Notes under the pieces: model-generated
Seen by the model: only the letters and a program-made list of their open reading frames with translations
What the model was told of the DNA's origin: nothing
Database searches by the model: none
Made by a program: the position numbers and the translations under genes
In this document: positions 55,113-64,000 of the stretch, in pieces
Layout: the number at the start of each line of letters is the position of its first letter
How positions within the stretch are numbered: the first letter of the stretch is position 1
DNA from: Trichosporon coremiiforme
Taxonomy: Eukaryota > Basidiomycota > Tremellomycetes > Trichosporonales > Trichosporonaceae
Assembly (NCBI GenBank): GCA_039545355.1
Contig: BCJJ01000001.1
Coordinates: forward strand, 1,734,570-1,798,569
Length of the DNA: 64,000 bases
Reading direction: 5' to 3'

Positions 55113-55129
55113 GGGGGGGGGGGGGGGGG
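55113..55129. repeat. poly-G homopolymer of 17 bases
   Basis: An uninterrupted run of 17 G inside a G-rich stretch. Such runs can vary in length between strains and are error-prone in sequencing. Confidence 0.9.
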
Positions 55130-58100
55130 TGAAGGAGGGCCGAGGAGCGAATGAGGTGAGCATTTTCGTGACTGCAACGTAGTGGCACCGCGAGTACACG
55201 GGTGCCGGTCTAGCTTGCTCTGCCTCAACTGACAGCCGCCGTACAACACCCAGCAGAACTAACAGCCTGACCCGCACTCACAATCAAGCAGAGAACGGGC
55301 AACTTATCCGGTCGGCAAGGCAGTTCCGGTGTCGGACCTGCCACAGAACCCGATTCCTCTCGAGTGGCGGCGATCTCCACCCTACCTGACCTCCACCTAT
55401 CCCTCAGTTGACCGCCTGTCACCACCTGCTGACTCCTCCGGGTTGACCTGACGCCAACACCCGCACGGCGGGCCATTTCGTCCCATTTCTTCGGAGCCCT
55501 AAGCAGTGAAGTGATATCCGGGTAGACGACTCGAGTTTTCAACATCGTCAATTCCGCGGGCCCACTCGCCATCGCATGTGGCCGAAAGATCTCCGCCGTG
55601 TGGCCCCGCCGCCGCGGATCAACGCAATGCCAAGCCCCTTCTCTGGATGGCGGTGTCTGGGTCTTGGCAGCTCATGTGGGCATCATGGGACCACGCTCTG
55701 TACCGGTCAAGGCGTGGTCTTGGCCCACAAGGCCTGGCCGTCACCGCGGAGCAACTTGCGGCTTCTGGCGCGGCGTCCAACTTATACGCGGAAGGCCAGA
55801 TACGCCACTACTGCACCCTTGTCACGGATGTGGAGGCTCTCCATGCCCCCGCCAAAGGGATGAGATCCGTGCAGGCGGCTCTGGCGGAGCTGGCCTCGAG
55901 TTAAGGCAGAGCGTGCCTTAGTTCTGCCACAACCCTGGCTGCAGCTTTCCGTCTTCCCACACCAGGATTCAGCCCACATGTGTCCCCAGCACATGCGTAG
56001 CTTCCATGAGCGCATGTGCTTATCCCACATGCTCACAAATGGTTCCAAAGGGAAGATGGATCGGCCGCAACAGTAGTTTGCGCGAACTGCGCCTAGCTCG
56101 ACACGATCAGTCGGTCAGAGGCACGTTCGACGTCAAGAGTAAACAAAGCAGGCGAAGCTGGAATATGGAATTTTGCATCCGGAATCCCTGGTTTCGGCCC
56201 TCCGACCCTCCGACATTTCGTCCCTCCTATCTCGGTGCCCAGCGATGACCCTTTCGCGGACCTGGCAGTGACCCTGACTTTCCGTTACTCGCTTGGAGCT
56301 TAGGAGCGGGGCTTGAGAGCTCGAGAGTCGTGCCCGCCGTAGTCTCTGTGGTCACTGCTCAACGACCGCCGCTGTGCATTCGAGGTGTATTCCCACGATT
56401 CTGAGGACTCTTCGGTACGCGTCGGTCTTGAGCGAAAGGAGGACAAACACGGTCATGTTTACGTCGACGTGCGTAACCCGCCCAGAAGGCATATGCAGGT
56501 GCACACATGGAGCATGTGGTGCATTTGCGCAACACCGAAGCTAACTCTGAATGTCAGGCTGGAGACAGCATGCAGCCCTCAGCACTCAGAGCTTGGTGAC
56601 GTCGGGTTGACTCGACTCTAATCGACGCTAACGCTTACCGAAAACGTTTACAGACCCATGTGAATATGTTTCGGCCGCACACAAATTAACACAAAGTTCA
56701 CCAGATCTACAGGTGCACCTCTTTTCATCACCTTTACGCTCTCGATCAATGTCTTGCTGTGTGCACTGTGTCAAATATCGTTGTGTCTGTGTCGGTGCAT
56801 TGTCGGACGCACACCGATGCCCTCGTTACGCCGCAGCGCACATCTGGCGGTGCTCGCTTAAGCACATCCGCGACGCAGTTTCCGTCACCGAGTGCGCTGA
56901 AGGCACGACAGGAGAGGCACGGGCAACGATCGGGCAAGGTGCGGGCAACTCTGCTCCGCGTCGGAGGCGGGTCGGCAGAATTGGGATTCGAGCGTGAGTT
57001 TTGCTCTGTATACGCTCGGCCAGGACCATCGGCTTCCGCCGATGGAGTTCCTCTGCGGCGTCTGCTAGGTACTGCACGGGTTGATAGTGGGACTTTTTTC
57101 TGCGGCATTCGGGAAGTTGACGAGCCGGCTGCCGGTCATGCATGCATGGGAGTGTCTCGGGTTGTGGGCTGCGGGCTGCGGCTCGGTATCAGGGGACGAT
57201 ACAGCGGGCAGCCAGAATGGGCCGTTTCTCATCGAGGGGCAGTATCGGGGTGCGCCATCTTTTCGGGCTGTCTGCGCTGCATAAACTACACCAGGTAACG
57301 GCACTCGCCAAGCGTACGGCAAACAGATGGCGGTAATGCTGTCGGCCATCCGAGTGTGGCCGTTGGCCGCGCGGCTCCGGTCCGTTTTTGGAAGCACCTG
57401 TGCAACGCAGCCCCTCGGTACCCCGAACGGCCCGTGATAGCCCGTAGCGCCGCAGCACCGCGCAGCTGAGCCGCTGTAAGGGGCCGCTGCGCTTGATCCA
57501 GCACTGCAGTGGTGCTGCAAACGGGCCACGCACGTCCCCTTGCAACCTCCATAGTTCGGGAGCGGGGTGTGGCTTTTCGATGGGATGGCGCAGTGGACTG
57601 CAAATGTGGCTTGCAAGACGGGTCACCGAGCTGAGAACCCATGGTGTGGATGCTAGATCAGGCTCTGACTCGTTCGGGCGGGTCTTGCAGAGGTGCAGCT
57701 CGGAGCGCTCGGAGAGGTCAATGTTGGCGCGCCGCCAGCCAACGGCGTTCAAGGATGCCGCAGGGTTAGAGCCTGGCAGCATGCCGCATTGGTGGGACGT
57801 GCGACCAAAACGGATATGAGCCCTACACGCGAAAGGGGCATGTTTCGTTTCCATTCGACGTCGCGTCGGTCCTTGCGGCTGGCAACTGTGTGCGGGCCGT
57901 CGCTGGGAAAAAGTTGGAAAAGCCAGCGGGCAGATCACAAATCTCGACGGCTAGCACCGATTGCATGCTGTTGCAGCATGTGGAAGTATGGAGGGTAATG
58001 AACCGGAGCAACGTGTTGCGCTGATGCATGCCATGCGGGGATCCGAAACTGGGCGGAGTAGAGATAACACTCGGAATGCTGCTTGGTCAGCGTCTGATGT

Positions 58101-58525
58101 TGGTGTCATGTTGGTGTCATGGGTGAGGAGCATCGTTTGCTGCGCCATGACGTTTAGGTGATCTGGCTGACTGAGCATGACTGGACTGGAGATCGTCTGA
58201 GCGTCCCAGACGACACAGGCGAGGACGGAGGCGACAAACGTGGTGGAGGCGCACTGCACAAGGCCTCGACTCTGACACATCGACCCGGTATGTCGCGGAT
58301 CCGGTGGGCCAGTCAGGGAGTGAGGGCGGTAGGCGAGGAGACAGGGCATCGAGTCGAGTCTTGAGTCTGGGTCGGAATTGCCAAGCTCATTCAGGGCGTC
58401 ACCGAGCGAGAATTCCGTTCCTGACCGGCACTGGCCGTCTAGTCCTCCTCCCCTCGTTACCCCCTCGACCCTTCCCACTGCACTACCATACAACCGCAGC
58501 GGCCAACTTTTGTCCACGACCCTCG

Positions 58526-58532
58526 TATATAA
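58526..58532 (+). promoter_or_regulatory. TATA box of the acidic orphan gene
   Basis: TATATAA is followed after about 25 bases by a CT-rich block typical of fungal transcription starts. The position implies a leader of roughly 380-420 bases before the first in-frame ATG. Confidence 0.55.
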
Positions 58533-58769
58533 CACCCACCGGCTTGGCTCTCCCCCTCTCCTTCCCTGCTCACCACACCACTCCTTTCTCTTCACACTCC
58601 GGACATCGCTTATCGTACGCTATGCCCTGCTGAGCACCTACCCATAACCTAGATACACTACGAGACACCACCACCATATCGCGTCTCACCCCCTACGCCC
58701 CCAGCTCAACCTACCCAAACATCACCCTGTCGCTGCTCACCCACGACAACACCCCTGCCCCCGTCAACT

Positions 58770-58865
58770 ATGATCATTCACAAAATGCCCCTTGCCTACG
58801 CTCTTGCTCCTACTCAGACCAAGACCACCACACCGCCCCCGCTACAGCTACCATACGGGGACTGA
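58770..58865 (+). other. candidate upstream open reading frame in the leader of the acidic orphan gene
   Basis: A 31-codon frame starts MIIHKMPLAYALAPTQ and stops at TGA 58863-58865, ahead of the main ATG. A four-codon frame (ATG to TGA) also lies at 58622. Translation of either is unproven. Confidence 0.4.
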
Positions 58866-58978
58866 GGCCCTCCGCCACACGCACCTCTTCGACCGACTCT
58901 ACGTCTGACCGCTCCCTCGTGAGCCACACTTTCAACACTACCCCGACCCGCCCGCGTTCGCACCGCGGGACCAGCAAC

Positions 58979-59944
58979 ATGCACTTTGCCAGCAACACCC
59001 AGCCGACGCTGACGCCGCTCGGCGTCCGGCTCATCAACGTGTCGCGCAACAAGCTTTCGACGCTCGAGCCCTCCGTGGGCGGCCGCGACAGCAACGACCT
59101 GCTCCGCCGCGGTGTCCTCGTTCGCGAGGCTCTTCGCTCTGCCTGGGCCACGCTCGACACCCCCGCTCCCGCTTCGGAGCTGACCGACTGGCGCGCCCCC
59201 GACGCTCTTGGTCTCTCTGTCCTCTCTGAGGAGGACGAGGAGGAGGCCGAGGAGCGCTGGCTCGACGATGTCCTCAGCGACATGGAGGACGACTCCTCTG
59301 ACTCGTCTTCCGATTGGGCTGAGACCACTGTCGGCATGCCCGACGCCGATGAGGACGACATGATGTGCTGCGAGTTTGAGATCTCCCACATCGAGTCCGT
59401 CGAGCTCGACGAGAACTACGACGAGCTCGTCTACGAGGACCTCGCTGCCGTCGTTGTCCACGTCGCCGCAGTTTGTGACGACGATGACGAGGACGAGGAC
59501 GACGCTGTCGTTGCGACCGCCTGGCTCGAGCTTCCGCGTAAGCACTCGCCTGCCGTCGTATACTGCGACGACGTCACCGCCAAGTCCGCCGACTCCCACC
59601 GTCTGCATCAGGCACTATCCCAACTCGCCTCCACAGGCACCGAACCGAGGGCCGACTTCATCGAGGCAGACATCGAAGAACTCGAGGAACTGCCCGCGTT
59701 GCAGCGCTGCTCTGCAGAGGACGACGAGGACGACGATGACGACTGTTGCCGCACCCCCCCACTGCTTTCGTGCGAGGACCTGGAGGAGATTGCAGAAGAC
59801 ACCCTGTGGCAGGAACGCAGGGGCGTCGAGGCAGTCGAGCCTCTGGAACCCAAGGAAGCATCAAACGCCAAGACTCCCGAGATGAACGAGGGCTGGCGGA
59901 TACATCACGCTCCCTCACCAGTTGCTCTGCTCCTGCCACCCTAG
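58979..59944 (+). CDS. acidic orphan protein, function unknown
   Basis: From the first in-frame ATG the gene encodes 321 residues without introns. It is strongly acidic in several blocks (LSEEDEEEAEERWLDDVLSD, DMEDDSSDSSSDW, DADEDDMMC, DDDDEDEDDAVV, EDDEDDDDDCC). Between them are short ordered-looking segments such as TPLGVRLINVSRNKLSTLEP and RRGVLVREALRSAWATL. No domain, signal peptide or membrane segment is seen. The same frame remains open for 345 bases upstream (from 58634) with no ATG and reads plausible peptide (TSSTDSTSDRSLVSHTFN), so the true N-terminus may lie further up through splicing, frameshifting or a non-AUG start. Distribution in other fungi cannot be judged here. Confidence 0.65.
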   Translation: MHFASNTQPTLTPLGVRLINVSRNKLSTLEPSVGGRDSNDLLRRGVLVREALRSAWATLDTPAPASELTDWRAPDALGLSVLSEEDEEEAEERWLDDVLSDMEDDSSDSSSDWAETTVGMPDADEDDMMCCEFEISHIESVELDENYDELVYEDLAAVVVHVAAVCDDDDEDEDDAVVATAWLELPRKHSPAVVYCDDVTAKSADSHRLHQALSQLASTGTEPRADFIEADIEELEELPALQRCSAEDDEDDDDDCCRTPPLLSCEDLEEIAEDTLWQERRGVEAVEPLEPKEASNAKTPEMNEGWRIHHAPSPVALLLPP

Positions 59945-62303
59945 CCCCGCGTCATTAGTGGGCTGCCCTGGCGGCGGGAACAATGCCCCTACCCTGCGAC
60001 GAAAAGATAACGGACGTAATAATGAATCCGACGAAAGAAGAAAGGAAGATGATGAGTCGAGTGTAGTCAGAAGGTACCCGAGAAGAACGGAATCGAATAA
60101 CCGAAGTGAATACTCTATAGGTTGTAACTCGTAATTCAATGCAGATTCGTGGACCTTTTGCCTCCCTTGTTGCTGCGGCAATGAGTGTCAGGACACACAG
60201 GAAACAATAACATGACTGGCTGGCGCGCTGCCGACGCATGCGAAGCTGGGAGATAGAGCACAACAGGTCAGGTGATGGGTGACAGGAGGTGACGGGATCT
60301 GGCCAGCCAGTTGAGGCGTCGGGGCGCAGAGGGACGGCTCGGTATGCTTGGCGGTGGCAGGGACATTAAACGTCCTCTTTCCGATCCGATGTCGACAATG
60401 AATGTTGGAGCGAGCTGGCGAGTTGGGTCGTTGGAGCAAAACACTGACGCGTTCTCGGCGATGAGCGAACTGATCGAGCTCGTAATAGTCACGGCGCCCG
60501 ACGCGGCGCGCGGTGGACCGCATGGGTTGCATGGGGGGTGCATAGGTTGGCGGAGTTGCGCGACGCCGCCATACCTCCCCCCGTGATCGGGATCGACAGG
60601 CTCGCCAAATAGGCTAAACGGGCAGAGGAGTGTGGGAGTCACACTTCGGATCCGAACCACGAGGCGTCCAGAGGCGCCAGGAATAGACATCGATAAGGAG
60701 ACGACGACTCAGCGTCCCGGCAGATTTCCTATGCTAGTAATTCCTGCGTAGGAGTTGTCCGAGGCTTGGCGCTACGCGGAAGTAGGCTTCTACTTCTGCA
60801 TTACAAGGGTTGTATCATCGGCCTCAAAGGGAGGCGTGTCAAAGGGAAGAAGTGCAGGGGTTGTGGAGCGGAGGCAAGCGCAGGAAGGCGGAGTGACTGT
60901 ACCTCTTCATTCCTCTTTCACAGGGATCTGCACAATGACGCCCTGTTTCATCAACGGTTGACTCAGCTGTTGTGCTTTTGTGGAGTCATCTGACGCGTAG
61001 GAGCTTACTCAGCTCGCGAAAGAGAAAGGGGCCTTCGCATAATGCTGAATCAACTCTGGTATGCTGGTATCTCGCTCTTGGCTCTGACAGCGAGGGCCAG
61101 ATTCGCATACCTCTGGTCCTCTGAACTCTGGCCCACAATCTGTATTGCCGTAGCGGCGGAGGTACATGTCTCCTTGCCCCTTCACAATCCCCCGTTCTCC
61201 TCTTCCCTTGTCCCTTGCCCTGTCGCTCTGACATGCTGGGGCTCTGGCCCACTGCCCATGTCCCAGTGGCCCCAGTGGAGTGGCTCCAGCGCTGTGGTGC
61301 TCCATTGCTCTAGCTCCAACTCCGTTCCTGGTTGTCGGACAAGAGCGCCTCCGTCCCGGAGTTGAGCGACAAATTGATGATGCTGCTATGCGGTCGGATT
61401 CCGGCCAGTTTTCTCGGGATTCCTGCATTCAACCGCCATTCAGCATTCAGCGGGTGCCAAAATGGGTGATCTCAACTAGCTCACTCATGCAGTAGCCGGC
61501 TTGGCGCGAGCTACGGTGGGTGGCGACGAGACGCTCACGTACGCTCGCACGACCGTCGATCCCCACATCTCTGTGACCCCCAATTACCGTGACAACCCCT
61601 TCCCAGCGATTGGGTTGGCCATCACGATGGGGTTGCCCATCACGTTCTGGTTGCCCATCACGACGTCGTTGCCCATCACTACCTTGTTGCTCATCACAGC
61701 ACTGATGCCCATCGCAATCCGCGATTGCCCATCTGTCGGCCCCGTGACATGGAACTCGTGATCCCAAATAACTTGCTCGCCCAGCCAGCCCAGTGTCTTG
61801 GTATCTCTCCAAGATCTTGACATTCCGATCTGTTCGTCCGTTTGTCGGAGCTCGAGGCCCCGATGCGGACGACCTCCAGTTCCCCCGACTGTACCGGATA
61901 CCGGACAATAACATTCGACTCTGCTTCGATAGTCTGGGCAGGAGCGCAACAGGGAGGAGTCGAACTCGGGTAGTGGTAACTGCGGATGTGGATGAAACTC
62001 GCCACGACGAGGGACTTACTAACTCAGTGTCATGTCAGAGATAGTCTTACGTAAACCCACGGGACGACCTCCACGCCAACCTCCACGCGACGATCGCGAC
62101 AATGTCGACGTGACATGACTTCGACACCACACACTATAGACTGACAATGGTGAGTGAGCTGAACTGAACCGCAGGCGAGACTCACTGCGATGCGACGCTG
62201 GGCCGTGCTTGCTGGGCGCACTTGCTGCAGGCTGCAACTGCGCGGCTTGCCCGTACCCTTGCACACGACCAGCTGCACATGGTGATGCCTGTCTGTCGCC
62301 TCT
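59945..62303. other. 2.4-kb region without recognised gene
   Basis: Only short, composition-driven frames were seen. The region includes the 18-bp tandem repeat at 61615. The last 150 bases probably contain the promoter and leader of the RAMP4-type gene. Confidence 0.45.
61615..61722. repeat. degenerate tandem repeat, six copies of an 18-bp unit
   Basis: The core TTGCCCATCAC recurs at 61615, 61633, 61651, 61669 and 61687, with a sixth weaker copy at 61705. Copies differ mainly in the six bases following the core. Because 18 is a multiple of three, one minus-strand frame reads a hexapeptide repeat (VMGNxx). Confidence 0.85.
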
Positions 62304-62935
62304 ATGCCTAGTCATCGTAGTGAGCGCAGGGTCTCCTATCACAGCATTGGCAGGCAGTTCAGAGAAGCCAAGGCAGCCTCTCAAACAGCTAGACCGCAGA
62401 GAGCCCAAGCTGACACCCAGCCGACACAAGCAGACATTCGCCGAAAGAACGCGGCGTTCGCGCAACGTTCCATGGCGGGCAAGCGTACGACCAAGCCGAG
62501 CCGCACGCTCCGATCGCGCAACACGGCCAAGTGGATTGTCGGCCTCATGCTGTTCCTCGTCGTTGGTGGATGTGAGTATCCTCCCGCTGAGTGGGGAGGA
62601 TGGGTTTTACGCGGCTTTCGGCCCTGTGACGACACAGCAGTGGCTACTTGGAGGTCATGCGATGCTGCACGGAACGGCTGCCGGGGTAGCTCTGGACGAT
62701 TCTGCAAGATGCTAGCCGGCTTGCTGTCGGCTGGCGATGGTTGGAACCACCTTGTTCGCAATCCGCCGCTGTGTGTATGGCATCGCGTGTCTCATGGCAA
62801 CGGGAAAGCGGAACTGCAGGGGTTCATCCGTTCGCCACGTCCTACCGACCTCACCTCCAGCTTCGCGTTTAGTTCGCTGAGCTAACCCCAGCCCTCGTCG
62901 AGCTCATCCGTCTCATCTGGCTCGCGTTCTTCTAA
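62304..62935 (+). CDS. RAMP4/SERP-family small ER tail-anchored protein (Ysy6 type)
   Basis: Three exons (62304-62319, 62434-62571, 62892-62935) give 65 residues, the family's standard size. The sequence reads IRRKNAAFAQRSMAGKRTT, a basic cytosolic part, then KWIVGLMLFLVVGGSLVELI and RLIWLAFF, a single C-terminal membrane segment with the GG...ELIR pattern of RAMP4 proteins. RAMP4/SERP proteins associate with the Sec61 translocon and protect nascent membrane proteins during ER stress. The last two exons are well supported. Exon 1 is inferred: it supplies MPSHR through a GTGAGC donor and a CAG acceptor. Another start or acceptor (after 62420) is possible. The second intron is 320 nt, long for this genome. 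Confidence 0.78.
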
Positions 62936-64000
62936 TCGCCCTTTCAACCCTCAGACTGCCCGCGGACGGCGCCGATCGACGATTAACGACTATGGATCAC
63001 CGACGACGATCTGCCAGCAAACCCCGACCCACACGAACTTTCCTTACTCGACGGCCCGTCACGGGCAGACTGCACCGCAAGAATGGTGCAACCAGCACGA
63101 GTTGTAACCGCCGCTTGGAAGCGCAATAGCAGCGCAGAGCGGAGTATAATGTAGCACACGGCGTGCGAGTATGCACTTTGGATATCATGCTGACTCCTCG
63201 CTACCACTGATATGACTGCTGACCGCTTACTTCTAACCCAAGGGCGCATACCGACGGACAGTCTGTTAGGCTTGCATGACTATGATCGTTCCTCCGGTCC
63301 TGGTTGCCCTTGCAAGTCCAGCGTGGCAGAGCCGGTAGATCAACCCGCGCCAGCTGAAGTTGCGGCCTAGTCCACACCGCTTCTACACAGCGTACCTCAA
63401 CCTATCGCAGATCACATTCGGCTCAAGACGCCCGTCATGAGGCTGAGGGTCCTCTCTTCGCCCACCGCTACTCTGATACGCTGCCTCAAGGTTGCACCCC
63501 TGATTGTTCTCGCGCTGATATCCTGCTCTCGGATCACCTTCTCCAGAGCTATTCAACTCATCTAGGCAGCTGCAACACTGATCCTTCGCTGGCTAACAAA
63601 TTCATAATCATGGAGGGTAAATGTACCCGCCCCTTCAATCGACACAGGCCACAGCTGTAAAAGCCCACGACAAGCGCCGAAATCCATGGGATGGAACTGT
63701 TGTCCCCGCACAGCTTGAAACTCAACTGCCGTAGAGGCCCGGCTGGTGGTCTTCAGAGGTGCGGGAGTTGCAGGTAGTTGAGGCATACAAGGTTAGTAAA
63801 CGTGCTCGAAGTCCGATGGTTAAGTGTATTCATTCGTGAGATCTTTATTGTCAGCGCTTGTTTCAAGTAACAAAGAAGTGTGGGTAGGAGAGAAGGTATC
63901 AGATACCGTTGTAAAGCTTTTACGTGCATTCCCGAAGGTAACACAGTGTGAATACGATTAGAAGAGTTTTTGTCATCATGAAAAAATGGGGGTGCGAGGG
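62936..64000. other. 3' end of window, no gene identified
   Basis: About 1.1 kb. The GC content falls toward the end. No coding frame, RNA gene or repeat was recognised. A gene entering from beyond the window edge cannot be excluded. Confidence 0.4.

Larger units (their letters stand above)
54612..58978. other. 4.4-kb mostly non-coding region and upstream region of the acidic orphan gene
   Basis: No convincing gene was found. Frames up to 249 codons occur on both strands but read as arbitrary, Arg/Ser/Pro/Cys-rich peptides. One 108-codon frame on the plus strand (55578-55904) is slightly more protein-like (AVTAEQLAASGAASNLYAEG) but has no recognised relative or splice partners. A poly-G run lies at 55113. 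The last 450 bases hold a TATA box and leader. Confidence 0.4.

Noticed and set aside
57189..57938. 249-codon minus-strand frame as a gene
   Set aside because: No domain, irregular composition, and overlapping frames of similar quality on both strands.
58770..59944. Ornithine decarboxylase antizyme-type +1 frameshift gene
   Set aside because: The upstream frame would need -1, not +1, to reach the main frame, and the acidic protein lacks antizyme domain motifs.

Overview
The window is nuclear DNA of a basidiomycete yeast. It is GC-rich, most genes carry short spliceosomal introns (many 35-60 nt, with GTRNGT-type donors, a CTRAC branch motif and a YAG acceptor), and the gene set is fungal. Intron style, GC content and protein character suggest the Tremellomycetes, possibly a Trichosporonales yeast; that placement is inference. 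I see no plasmid, phage, CRISPR array or intact transposon.

Region 1 (1-16.6 kb) is gene-dense: a secreted exo-beta-1,3-glucanase, PAF1, elongin C, a RraA-type aldolase, mitochondrial pyruvate carrier 1 with a long C-terminal tail, the INO80 subunit Ies6, splicing factor SPF45, a PPxY arrestin adaptor and ribosomal protein uL1. Region 2 (16.6-34.4 kb) holds TAF6, a broken alpha/beta-hydrolase pseudogene, an RTC4-domain protein, a 1500-residue FHA/forkhead regulator (FHL1 type), a Tgl2-like lipase, a Dal5-type permease and two small proteins I do not recognise.

Region 3 (34.4-44.3 kb) is gene-poor. It carries three genes for predicted secreted proteins: a Gln-rich protein, an HExxH protein of the conidiation-specific protein 13 type, and a Gly/Ala/Leu-repeat protein. 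Region 4 (44.3-54.6 kb) returns to housekeeping genes: a GH31 alpha-glucosidase, an F-box/WD40 protein and the ubiquitin-activating enzyme UBA1, then an inverted pair of intron-containing tRNA-Val(AAC) genes. Region 5 (54.6-64 kb) is mostly non-coding and contains one acidic orphan protein with an unusual leader and a RAMP4/SERP-type ER protein.

Several genes belong to shared processes. PAF1, TAF6, elongin C, Ies6 and FHL1 act in RNA polymerase II transcription and chromatin. UBA1, the F-box protein, elongin C and the arrestin adaptor touch ubiquitin pathways. Nothing in the order suggests an operon-like cluster. Exon boundaries were placed by eye from reading frame, splice motifs and family resemblance; no database search was run.
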